A DNA stretch of 5,936 nucleotides, taken from contig JAPLKQ010000161.1 in the NCBI GenBank assembly GCA_026387995.1, forward strand, positions 2,680 to 8,615, written 5' to 3'. Origin of the DNA: Bacillota bacterium. GTDB taxonomy: Bacteria; Bacillota_I; Bacilli_A; RFN20; CAG-826. The position numbers were made by a program, and so were the translations under genes. Of the stretch, positions 1 through 5,878 are shown in pieces (the first letter of the stretch is position 1; every line of letters starts with the position of its first letter). The notes under the pieces were generated by a model. It searched no databases. It saw only the letters and a list, made by a program, of their open reading frames with translations, and had not been told where the DNA came from.

Positions 1-972
1 AGTTTGATGCCGGCAAAAAAAGAAGAAGCCACCGTTCTCAAATTTGAAGGCAACGGCTTAACCTTTAAGGCTGATGGCGTTGTCACCATTTTCGATGGTT
101 ACACCCGTATCTATGGCAATGATGCCGATGATAAAACCAAACTTCTCCCGGTCGTCAATAAAGGCGAAACGTTCGTCCTTGAAAATGTCGTTAAAGAGCA
201 GCATTTTACCAAACCTCCGGCGCGTTATTCCGAAGCCAAAGTGGTTAAGCTCATGGAAGAAGCCGGCATTGGCCGTCCTTCAACCTACTCGAGCACCATT
301 GAAACGCTTCAAGCGCGTAAATACGTCACAAGTGCCGGTGGTATTTTAACTCCGACCCCACAAGGTGACCTGACAATCGAAAACCTTGAGAAGTATTTCC
401 CAGAGTTATTAGACGAAAAATATACCGCTCAAATGGAAGCCAATTTGGATAATATCGTTGATGAAACGAATACCCGGTTGAAAATTCTTTCTGAGTTCTA
501 TGGACCCTTTGAAAAACAAGTCAAGGATGCTTACGACAGCATGCCGAAACCAGCCGTTGTCTTACTTGACGAGGTCTGCCCGAAATGTGGCGGACAACTT
601 GCGCAACGCGAAGGCAAATACGGCGCGTTCGTCGCCTGCTCAAACTTCCCGAAATGCGATTACGTGAAGAAAGATAAACCGGCCGCCGTCCCGACGGGCG
701 AGTTGTGTCCGCAATGCCATCGCCCGCTTGTTGAGAGAAGCGATAAGAAGGGCCGCAAGTTCGTTGCTTGTTCCGGATTCCCAAAATGTCGCTATATAAA
801 AGGATCGGAAGATCATGAATCCCATCACGAAGAAGCCGAACACGTAAAGAAATGCCCGGATTGCGAAGATGGTTGGCTCGTTACTAAAAAAGGAAAATAT
901 GGCACGTTCCTCGGCTGCACGAATTATCCAAAATGCCGCCACATGGAAAAAATCGCCAAAGAAAATAAGTGA
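1..972 (+). CDS. topA: DNA topoisomerase I (type IA), C-terminal part, 5' end outside window
   Basis: Type IA topoisomerases relax negatively supercoiled DNA by cutting one strand through a tyrosine. The frame is open from base 1, so this is the C-terminal ~323 residues; the usual Bacillota length is near 690. The N-terminal Toprim domain and catalytic tyrosine lie upstream of the window. Counting from the Leu codon at base 4, the family motif KPPARYSEAKVV (about 70-81) followed by GIGRPSTYSSTIE (88-100) identifies the core. Three four-cysteine zinc ribbons follow: C192/C195/C212/C218, C235/C238/C256/C262 and C284/C287/C305/C311, each with an F/Y-P-K-C ending; these bind single-stranded DNA in the family. 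A His/Glu-rich linker (about 268-283) separates ribbons 2 and 3. The stop TGA is at 970-972, inside a terminator stem. In Bacilli topA commonly precedes trmFO, as here. Identification is very secure; only the upstream extent is unknown. Confidence 0.97.
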   Translation, partial: SLMPAKKEEATVLKFEGNGLTFKADGVVTIFDGYTRIYGNDADDKTKLLPVVNKGETFVLENVVKEQHFTKPPARYSEAKVVKLMEEAGIGRPSTYSSTIETLQARKYVTSAGGILTPTPQGDLTIENLEKYFPELLDEKYTAQMEANLDNIVDETNTRLKILSEFYGPFEKQVKDAYDSMPKPAVVLLDEVCPKCGGQLAQREGKYGAFVACSNFPKCDYVKKDKPAAVPTGELCPQCHRPLVERSDKKGRKFVACSGFPKCRYIKGSEDHESHHEEAEHVKKCPDCEDGWLVTKKGKYGTFLGCTNYPKCRHMEKIAKENK

Positions 973-994
973 GATAGCATCTCACTTTTCTTTT
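967..994 (+). terminator. Intrinsic terminator of topA, overlapping the stop codon
   Basis: AAGTGAGAT (967-975) pairs perfectly with ATCTCACTT (979-987) around a 3-nt loop (AGC), and the T-rich tract TTTTCTTTT covers 986-994. The TGA stop of topA (970-972) lies inside the 5' arm. This separates topA transcription from the trmFO unit, whose promoter starts a few bases downstream. Confidence 0.85.
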
Positions 995-998
995 AGTG

Positions 999-1007
999 TG
1001 ATATAAT
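999..1007 (+). promoter_or_regulatory. Extended -10 promoter for trmFO-xerC
   Basis: TGATATAAT gives a perfect -10 hexamer (TATAAT, 1002-1007) with the TG of an extended -10 at 999-1000. No convincing -35 exists at 17-bp spacing; that position (979-984, ATCTCA) is the 3' arm of the topA terminator. An extended -10 can work without a good -35. The predicted start is near base 1014, only about 12 nt before the GTG start codon of trmFO. Confidence 0.7.
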
Positions 1008-1025
1008 ATCGACAGGTAAAAAATA

Positions 1026-2312
1026 GTGGAAAAACGCATTAACGTCATTGGAGCCGGGTTAGCAGGCGTCGAAGCAACGCATTATCTTGTTTCACACGGC
1101 TTTACGGTCCATTTATATGAAAAACGCCCTAAGCAAATGACACCGGCTCACCACACCGGTCTTTTTGGTGAATTGGTTTGTTCGAATTCGTTAAAAAGCA
1201 GTAGTTTAGAAAACGCCTGCGGTTTACTAAAAGCCGAAATGAGATTAATGGATTCGTTGACGATGAGGATTGCCACTGAAACGAGCGTTCCTTCAGGACA
1301 AGCCCTCAGTGTTGATCGTGATTTGTTTGCCGAGAAAATAACGAACGAAATAAAGAGTAATCCACATGTCGTCTTACACGAAGAAGACGTTACAAAAATC
1401 CCTGAAGGAATTACAATCATTGCGACTGGTCCATTAACCAGTGAGCCACTTGTAATGGAAATCACTTCTATCGCTGGAGAAAATACCATGGGTTTCTTTG
1501 ATGCCTCTTCCCCGATTGTCGAAAAGGAAAGCATTGATTTTTCGAAAGCCTATTTCAAATCACGTTACGAGCAAGGTGATAGCAGTTATATAAATTGCGC
1601 AATGGATCAGGCTGAATATGAACATTTTTATAAAGAACTAATTGCTGCTCAAACGGCGGAAATACATAGTTTTGATGCCGAGTACTTTGAGGGCTGCATG
1701 CCTGTTGAGGTTATGGCCAAACGCGGAGAAGCCACTTTACGATATGGTCCCCTGAAACCCATAGGTTTGAGACAGACGATTGATGATCATCCTTATGCGG
1801 TGGTTCAACTCCGTCAAGATAACGTCGCCGGAAGCCTTTATAACATCGTTGGCTTTCAAACTAACCTCACTTATGCAGAGCAACGCCGAGTCTTTGGATT
1901 AATACCCGGTTTGGAACACGCTTCCTATGTTCGATATGGCTTGATGCATCGAAACACGTATGTGAAGGCTCCTAAGGTTTTGGAGCCGACTTTGCAGATG
2001 AAAAAACGGAGTAGCGTCATTATTGCCGGTCAACTATCGGGCGTTGAGGGGTATGTCGAGAGTGCCGCGACTGGGATCTTGGCAGGCATCAATGCAGCCC
2101 GCCTTTACGACAAAAAAGAACCGGTTATTGCACCGCTCAACACAATCCTTGGCGCATTAACCAATTACATTACTCGTTGCGTTCCTGAAAATTTCGCGCC
2201 AATGAACGCTAATTTTGGTATCCTTTATGGTGCGACCAAAAAGAATCGCGATAAGACTGCTGATGATGCATTAAAAGCAATCAAAGAATGGTGGGTGAAG
2301 ATTCATGAATAA
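1026..2312 (+). CDS. trmFO: Methylenetetrahydrofolate--tRNA-(uracil-5-)-methyltransferase TrmFO
   Basis: A folate- and FAD-dependent enzyme that makes 5-methyluridine at position 54 of the tRNA T-loop, with methylenetetrahydrofolate as carbon donor and FADH2 as reductant; cytoplasmic. The 428 residues match the family length (about 435 in B. subtilis). The N-terminal dinucleotide-binding motif is GAGLAG (9-14). The two functional cysteines known from B. subtilis TrmFO (C53 and C226) correspond to C52 in ELVCSNSLKS and C224 in FEGCMPVEVMA. Further family landmarks are GPLKPIGL (241-248), AGQLSGVEGYVES (334-346) and NANFGIL (394-400). The start is GTG: an in-frame TAA at 1017-1019 excludes longer forms, and the next ATG lies beyond the FAD motif. 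The Shine-Dalgarno is weak (AGG at 1014-1016). The gene overlaps the recombinase start by 8 nt, so the two are probably one operon. Confidence 0.97.
   Translation: MEKRINVIGAGLAGVEATHYLVSHGFTVHLYEKRPKQMTPAHHTGLFGELVCSNSLKSSSLENACGLLKAEMRLMDSLTMRIATETSVPSGQALSVDRDLFAEKITNEIKSNPHVVLHEEDVTKIPEGITIIATGPLTSEPLVMEITSIAGENTMGFFDASSPIVEKESIDFSKAYFKSRYEQGDSSYINCAMDQAEYEHFYKELIAAQTAEIHSFDAEYFEGCMPVEVMAKRGEATLRYGPLKPIGLRQTIDDHPYAVVQLRQDNVAGSLYNIVGFQTNLTYAEQRRVFGLIPGLEHASYVRYGLMHRNTYVKAPKVLEPTLQMKKRSSVIIAGQLSGVEGYVESAATGILAGINAARLYDKKEPVIAPLNTILGALTNYITRCVPENFAPMNANFGILYGATKKNRDKTADDALKAIKEWWVKIHE
2294..2298 (+). promoter_or_regulatory. Ribosome binding site of xerC, inside trmFO
   Basis: GGTGA lies 6 nt before ATG 2305-2307, within the last codons of trmFO. 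With the ATGAATAA overlap (2305-2312) this supports translational coupling and fixes the recombinase start. Confidence 0.7.
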
Positions 2313-3222
2313 ACCGTTATCGGAATTTTTAAACCACATACAAATTGAAGAAAAATATTCATTGAAGACAGTGGATGCGTATCGGAGAGATATTGAAAAG
2401 TTTTATAAGTATTTACTTACCGAAAATGTTTTGGCTAGCGACGTTGATCATTTGATCATCCGCGATTTCCTTTCGACCGAACTGGCGAATGGAATCTCCA
2501 AACGGACTTTGAAGAGAAGATTGAGCGCACTTCGCCACTACTTTTCCTTTATGACGAGCAAAAACTATATCAAAACCAATCCCTTTTTGTTAATCTCATC
2601 GCCTAAAGCCCAAGCGGCACTCCCCCACTTTTTGTACTTGGAACAAGTTGAATTACTCTTGAAAAAGAATGCGGAAAGGACCGATGAACTTGCCGTTCGC
2701 GATCAAGCCATTATCGAAGTACTCTATGCCTCTGGTATCCGTGCTGCCGAACTCGTTGCGTTAACACTTCAAGACATCGATTTTAAGAATCGTATCATGA
2801 GAGTTTTTGGCAAGGGACGGAAGGAACGGATGGTACCACTTTCACGAGCCGCAAAAACGGCGATGGAAAAGTATCAAAAAGATTTACGGCCTGTCTTGCT
2901 TGCAAAGCATCCTCAGCTTACCCCGACCGCTGTCTTTTTCTTAAACGATATTGGGGAAGGGCTTACGACCCGCGGCCTCGAATTTATTTTGCGGAATATT
3001 GAAAAGAAAACGGGCGATGATGTTGATCTGCATCCCCATTTATTACGTCATACCTTTGCTACCCATTTATTAGAAAACGGTGCCGATTTGCGGATAATTC
3101 AAGAACTTTTGGGCCATGCGAGCATATCCACCACACAAATCTATACGCATGTTACCCAGGAATCCATGAAGGCGCAGTACGACATGGCCTTCCCGCGAAA
3201 CAAGAAGAAAACAGTCAAGTGA
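2305..3222 (+). CDS. xerC: Tyrosine recombinase XerC (chromosome dimer resolution)
   Basis: A site-specific recombinase that, with its partner XerD, resolves chromosome dimers at dif during division. It has 305 residues, the typical Xer length. The N-terminal SAM-like core-binding domain spans about 1-100 (KTVDAYRRDIEKF at 21-33). The C-terminal catalytic domain carries the full active-site set: R146 (ASGIRAAEL), K170 (GKGRKER), H245 and R248 (HPHLLRHTFATH), H271 (GHASISTTQIYTHV) and nucleophile Y280, so it should be active. Assignment to XerC rather than XerD rests on its place directly after trmFO, where Bacilli carry xerC (codV in B. subtilis); sequence motifs alone do not separate the two. 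It overlaps trmFO by 8 nt and has no promoter of its own. In B. subtilis hslVU and codY come next; here the rpsB unit follows. Confidence 0.93.
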   Translation: MNKPLSEFLNHIQIEEKYSLKTVDAYRRDIEKFYKYLLTENVLASDVDHLIIRDFLSTELANGISKRTLKRRLSALRHYFSFMTSKNYIKTNPFLLISSPKAQAALPHFLYLEQVELLLKKNAERTDELAVRDQAIIEVLYASGIRAAELVALTLQDIDFKNRIMRVFGKGRKERMVPLSRAAKTAMEKYQKDLRPVLLAKHPQLTPTAVFFLNDIGEGLTTRGLEFILRNIEKKTGDDVDLHPHLLRHTFATHLLENGADLRIIQELLGHASISTTQIYTHVTQESMKAQYDMAFPRNKKKTVK

Positions 3223-3238
3223 CGCTTTAGCGTCATTT
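3217..3238 (+). terminator. Probable intrinsic terminator of trmFO-xerC, overlapping the stop codon
   Basis: TGACGC (3220-3225) pairs with GCGTCA (3230-3235) around a TTTA loop, extended by a G-T and two A-T pairs at the base. The stop TGA (3220-3222) starts the stem. The T tract is short (TTT, then CG), so termination may be leaky. The 3' arm could also pair as CGTC/GACG (3231-3234 with 3240-3243). Confidence 0.6.
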
Positions 3239-3266
3239 CGACGTTAGGCGGTCTCTGTAAATTTCG

Positions 3267-3295
3267 TTGCATACCCGTATGCGCTATGATAGAAT
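3267..3295 (+). promoter_or_regulatory. Promoter of rpsB-tsf
   Basis: The -35 is TTGCAT (3267-3272). A spacer of exactly 17 bp leads to the -10 TAGAAT (3290-3295), preceded by TGA (3287-3289) as an extended -10. This is the best-formed promoter in the window, as expected for a ribosomal protein operon. The transcript should start near base 3301-3302, just before the first leader hairpin. Confidence 0.8.
3269..3282 (+). repeat. 14-bp palindrome overlapping the rpsB promoter (possible operator)
   Basis: GCATAC-CC-GTATGC is an inverted repeat with perfect 6-bp arms and a 2-bp centre. It covers four bases of the -35 box and the first ten of the spacer, where a repressor would block RNA polymerase. 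The symmetry is directly visible; an operator role is inferred, and no regulator family is recognised. Confidence 0.5.
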
Positions 3296-3300
3296 AAATT

Positions 3301-3424
3301 GCTCTCTAAAGAGAGACTACACACATCATGGATTCGATGACAGGTCCTTAAGCCGCCCAAGGGGGCAAATTAAGGTGTCATTTACGGAAGTGATGGAGGT
3401 TAAAACCAAAACATGGAGGTCTAT
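3301..3424 (+). promoter_or_regulatory. Structured 5' leader of rpsB, candidate S2 autoregulatory element
   Basis: The leader can fold into nested helices. A small hairpin, CTCTC/GAGAG with TAAA loop (3302-3315), comes first. Then a long interrupted hairpin: CATCA/TGATG (3324-3328 with 3391-3395), a short TTCG/CGGAA helix with one bulge (3333-3336 with 3385-3389), ATGACA/TGTCAT (3337-3342 with 3376-3381), CCTTAAGCC (3346-3354) with GGC (3364-3366) and TTAAGG (3370-3375), and a GC-rich tip CCC/GGG (3356-3358 with 3361-3363). GGT (3343-3345) and AAA (3367-3369) are internal bulges. No T tract follows, so it is not a terminator. Ribosomal protein leaders often bind the encoded protein and repress translation (S2 does this in E. 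coli). The match to such a role here is inference from structure and position. Confidence 0.6.
3415..3419 (+). promoter_or_regulatory. Ribosome binding site that sets the rpsB start
   Basis: GGAGG lies 5 nt before ATG 3425-3427, an optimal arrangement. An in-frame ATG at 3413 overlaps this site and is less likely to be the start. A second GGAGG lies 20 nt upstream (3395-3399), 13 nt from ATG 3413. Confidence 0.85.
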
Positions 3425-4942
3425 ATGGTAGAAGAAAAGAAAGTTGAGGTTGTCGCACCAGCGCCAGCCACACCAGCCGTTGAAAAGCCAAATATCATGG
3501 CGAGTGTCATTCATGCCGATAACGAACCCGTTATCACCATGAAGAAATTACTCGAAGCCGGCGTTCACTTTGGGCATCAAACCCGGAGATGGAACCCAAA
3601 GATGGAAAAATTCATCTATGGCGCCCGCAATGGGATATACATTATTGACTTACAAAAGTCCGCTGCCAAGATCGATATCGCCTACAAAGCAATGAAGAAA
3701 ATCGTTGACGACGGTGGCAAAATCCTCTTTGTCGGCACGAAGAAACAATGTCAAGACGCTGTTAAGGAAGAAGCCCTTCGCTCGGGTAGTTTCTACATCA
3801 CCAATCGTTGGTTAGGTGGCACCTTGACGAATTTCCGCACCATCCAAAACCGTATTAGATATTTAAAAGAACTTGAGAAAAAAGAAGAAGACGGAAGTTT
3901 TGAGCTGTTGCCCAAGAAAGAAGTCGCCTTACTCAAGAAAGAAAAAGACAAATTATCCAAAAACCTCGAAGGCATCAAAGAAATGCGCAAGACTCCGAAC
4001 GCCGTGTTCGTGGTTGATCCGCGCGTTGAACACAATGCTGTCGCCGAAGCGCATGCGCTTGGCATCCCGGTTTTCGGTATCGTTGATACAAACTGTGATC
4101 CTGATGAAGTCGATTTCCCAATCCCAGCCAACGACGATGCGATTCGCAGCGTCCGCTTAGTGCTTGGAGTCCTTGCTGATGCCGTCGTTGAAAGCAAAGG
4201 CGGACAACCGCTCATTGCTTATACGAAAGACGTCGAAGGCGCCGAAGTCACCATGAAAGATGCCATCCGTCAAGCGGATCGTACACCCGTCAGACGCGAA
4301 GAAGGCGACCGCCCACATTTCCCATACAAAGAAAGAACCACGCACTCTGATAAACCGTACGTGAGCAATTATCATCCTTCAACGTCAACTCCTTCGTCCA
4401 CGACTCCCTCCTCTTCCACCAGTACTGCCACGACCCCATACAAGGCCTATGTTGCCGCTGCCAAAGCGGAAGCATTAAAGCCACAAGTCGCCGCGGTTAA
4501 ACCGGAAGTTAAACCCGAAGTGAAACCTGAAGTCAAAGTTGAAGTTAAGGCCGAAGTCAAACCCGAAGTGAAGCCTGAAGTCAAAGTTGAAGTCAAACCA
4601 GCTGCTGCTCCGGTCAAGGCTGAAGCCAAAGTTGAAGTCAAAGCCGAAGTCAAACCAGTTATTGCTCCAGTGAAAGCTGAAGTCAAAGCTGAAGTTAAAG
4701 CCGAAGCGAAGCCAGTCAAGGCTGAAGTTAAAGCCGAAGCTAAACCGGCCGTCGTCCATGCAAAACCAGAAGTCAAAGCCGAAGCCAAACCTGAAGTTAA
4801 AGCTGAAGTAAAGCCGGAAGCTAAAGTTGAAGTTAAACCAGCCGCTGCGCATGTCGCTGCGAAACCGGCCGCTGCAGCGAAAGCCGAAGCCAAAGCCGAA
4901 CCAAAAGCCGAAGTCAAACCAGAAGCCAAAGCCGCAAAATAG
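3425..4942 (+). CDS. rpsB: 30S ribosomal protein S2 with long repetitive C-terminal extension
   Basis: S2 is a late-binding small-subunit protein at the back of the 30S head-body junction. The core (about residues 36-258 of 505) is canonical: [19 protein letters not shown] (42-60), GRNG-like [25 protein letters not shown] (97-108), RWLGGTLTN (128-136), VVDPR (196-200) and [20 protein letters not shown] (218-237). Bacterial S2 is normally about 240-260 residues, so this protein is about twice the usual length. There is an N-terminal Pro/Ala/Glu-rich extension (1-34). After the core come a charged linker (260-316), a Ser/Thr/Pro-rich stretch (318-338) and a Lys-x-Glu-x repeat tail (347-505). 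The frame is open throughout with no internal stop. Start 3425 is chosen for its GGAGG at 5-nt spacing; ATG 3413 would add only MEVY. tsf follows after 19 nt. Confidence 0.95.
   Translation: MVEEKKVEVVAPAPATPAVEKPNIMASVIHADNEPVITMKKLLEAGVHFGHQTRRWNPKMEKFIYGARNGIYIIDLQKSAAKIDIAYKAMKKIVDDGGKILFVGTKKQCQDAVKEEALRSGSFYITNRWLGGTLTNFRTIQNRIRYLKELEKKEEDGSFELLPKKEVALLKKEKDKLSKNLEGIKEMRKTPNAVFVVDPRVEHNAVAEAHALGIPVFGIVDTNCDPDEVDFPIPANDDAIRSVRLVLGVLADAVVESKGGQPLIAYTKDVEGAEVTMKDAIRQADRTPVRREEGDRPHFPYKERTTHSDKPYVSNYHPSTSTPSSTTPSSSTSTATTPYKAYVAAAKAEALKPQVAAVKPEVKPEVKPEVKVEVKAEVKPEVKPEVKVEVKPAAAPVKAEAKVEVKAEVKPVIAPVKAEVKAEVKAEAKPVKAEVKAEAKPAVVHAKPEVKAEAKPEVKAEVKPEAKVEVKPAAAHVAAKPAAAAKAEAKAEPKAEVKPEAKAAK
4376..4438 (+). 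other. Ser/Thr/Pro-rich linker in S2
   Basis: Residues 318-338 of S2 are almost only Ser, Thr and Pro (for example [10 protein letters not shown]). Such a stretch is expected to be disordered, and here it joins the charged linker after the S2 core to the K-x-E-x tail. Many codons here are TCC/ACT/ACG, unlike the GAA/AAA-rich repeat that follows. Confidence 0.7.
4463..4939 (+). repeat. Degenerate 12-bp tandem repeat encoding the K-x-E-x tail of S2
   Basis: About 27 tetrads of the form K-(A/P/V)-E-(V/A/P) make up most of residues 347-505. They are broken by spacers such as [21 protein letters not shown] and [15 protein letters not shown]. The DNA unit is roughly AAA-GCC-GAA-GTC with synonymous drift (GTC/GTT/GTG, AAA/AAG, CCA/CCC/CCT/CCG). 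Lys and Glu are balanced, so the tail is a near-neutral polyampholyte expected to be extended or disordered. The repeat also keeps the opposite strand open, giving long spurious antisense frames. Confidence 0.92.
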
Positions 4943-4948
4943 TCGGCG

Positions 4949-4954
4949 AAGGAG
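4949..4954 (+). promoter_or_regulatory. Ribosome binding site of tsf
   Basis: AAGGAG lies 7 nt before ATG 4962-4964 in the 19-nt gap after rpsB. It fixes the tsf start. Confidence 0.85.
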
Positions 4955-4961
4955 TACATAA

Positions 4962-5834
4962 ATGTCAGCAATTATTGAACAAATCAAAATTTTACGCGAG
5001 CGCACCGGAGCCGGTATGATGGACTGCAAAAAGGCCATCGAAGAAAACAACGGAGACATTGAAAAAGCCGTTGACTGGTTACGTGCCAAAGGCATTTCGA
5101 AGGTTGCCAAAAAAGCTAGCCGGATTGCCGCCGAAGGACTTACCACCGTCCATACATCGGAAAAACAAGATAAAACCATTATTCTCGAAGTAAACTGCGA
5201 AACCGACTTTGTCAGCAGCAGCGAAGGCTTCAAAAAGCTCGTCCATGAGATTCAAATCAAACTTATGGATGCGCATCCCAAGAATATCGAAGCGGCCAAA
5301 GCCTTAACGGAAACGTTAATTACTGACGCCACCTTGAAGCTTGGCGAAAAACTTGATCTGCGCCGTTTCGAAATCGTCGAAGCTCCACGCGCGAACGTTG
5401 GAACTTACATCCACATGGGTGGCAAGATTTCAACTATCGTGGTCCTAGACAAGCCCAATTTCCAATTAGCCAAAGGCTTAGCGATGCACATTGCGGCTAA
5501 CAACCCAATCTACATCGAAAAGACAAATATCCCTGCGGACGTCATTGAACACGAAAAACAAATCCAAACCGAATTGACGAAAGCCGATGAGAAGTTAGCC
5601 AGCAAGCCGGAAGCGGCCCTTGCCAAAATCATCGAAGGCAAAGTAAACAAAATCTTCAGTGAGTCGACGCTTCACGAACAAGCCTACTTGCTTGATGAAG
5701 ACGGCGCAACTGTCGCGGTTGTCCTTGCCCGTTTGGGCGTTAAGGTTTTGAAGTTCGTTCGCTACGCTGTTGGCGAAGGAATTGAAAAGCGCGTTGATGA
5801 CTTTGCCTGTGAAGTCATGAGTCAGGTCAAATAG
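4962..5834 (+). CDS. tsf: Translation elongation factor Ts (EF-Ts)
   Basis: EF-Ts is the nucleotide exchange factor that releases GDP from EF-Tu so it can reload with GTP; cytoplasmic. The 290 residues match the family (about 293 in B. subtilis). The N-terminal UBA-like domain carries the signature LRERTGAGMMDCKKAIEE (11-28) and the pattern DIEKAVDWLRAKG (32-44). The second signature, EVNCETDFV (76-84), contains the TDFV that contacts EF-Tu. The dimerisation/core region continues with AMHIAANNPIY (174-184), and GKVNKIFSESTLHEQAY (226-242) and YAVGEGIEKR (268-277) are conserved near the C-terminus. No truncation or odd residue is seen. It is cotranscribed with rpsB, the near-universal bacterial arrangement, and ends in a strong terminator before pyrH. 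Confidence 0.97.
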   Translation: MSAIIEQIKILRERTGAGMMDCKKAIEENNGDIEKAVDWLRAKGISKVAKKASRIAAEGLTTVHTSEKQDKTIILEVNCETDFVSSSEGFKKLVHEIQIKLMDAHPKNIEAAKALTETLITDATLKLGEKLDLRRFEIVEAPRANVGTYIHMGGKISTIVVLDKPNFQLAKGLAMHIAANNPIYIEKTNIPADVIEHEKQIQTELTKADEKLASKPEAALAKIIEGKVNKIFSESTLHEQAYLLDEDGATVAVVLARLGVKVLKFVRYAVGEGIEKRVDDFACEVMSQVK

Positions 5835-5859
5835 AACACTCTTTGAGTGTTCTTTTTTT
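5833..5859 (+). terminator. Intrinsic terminator of rpsB-tsf, overlapping the stop codon
   Basis: AGAACACTC (5833-5841) pairs perfectly over 9 bp with GAGTGTTCT (5845-5853) around a TTT loop, and seven T residues follow (5853-5859). The tsf stop TAG (5832-5834) runs into the 5' arm. It is the strongest terminator in the window. Confidence 0.92.
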
Positions 5860-5866
5860 CTAAGAA

Positions 5867-5873
5867 AAAGGAG
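5867..5873 (+). promoter_or_regulatory. Ribosome binding site of pyrH
   Basis: AAAGGAG lies 5 nt before ATG 5879-5881. Only about 19 nt separate the T tract of the tsf terminator from this start, leaving no room for a promoter in between. Confidence 0.85.
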
Positions 5874-5878
5874 AAAAT

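Noticed and set aside
74..349. A 91-codon frame in another phase inside topA, and similar frames inside trmFO and rpsB
   Set aside because: They overlap strongly supported genes, lack ribosome binding sites and show no recognisable protein motifs.
3262..3295. A dif-like Xer recombination site next to xerC
   Set aside because: TTTCG and inverted CATAC/GTATG loosely recall dif. However, dif has 11-bp arms around a 6-bp centre, whereas here the arms are 6 bp around 2 bp, and the arm sequences do not match known dif arms.
3328..3351. A 7-codon frame (MDSMTGP) in the rpsB leader
   Set aside because: It has no Shine-Dalgarno at a usable distance and lies inside the proposed stem, so there is no sign that it is translated.
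3346..3375. The CCTTAAGCC...TTAAGG hairpin as an intrinsic terminator or attenuator
   Set aside because: The stem is followed by TGTCATTTACGG without a T tract, and further pairing continues outward, so it fits a leader structure better.
3413..3415. ATG at 3413 as the rpsB start
   Set aside because: It overlaps the GGAGG that serves ATG 3425, and its own possible site (3395-3399) is 13 nt away. It would add only four residues and cannot be fully excluded as a minor start.
4447..5233. Long antisense reading frames (174 and 252 codons) opposite the rpsB tail and tsf
   Set aside because: They mirror the GAA/AAA/GTC-rich repeat, which has no stop codons when read on the other strand. Their products are low-complexity (Phe/Gly/Asp or Ala/Leu/Thr repeats), and they lie over well-supported genes.
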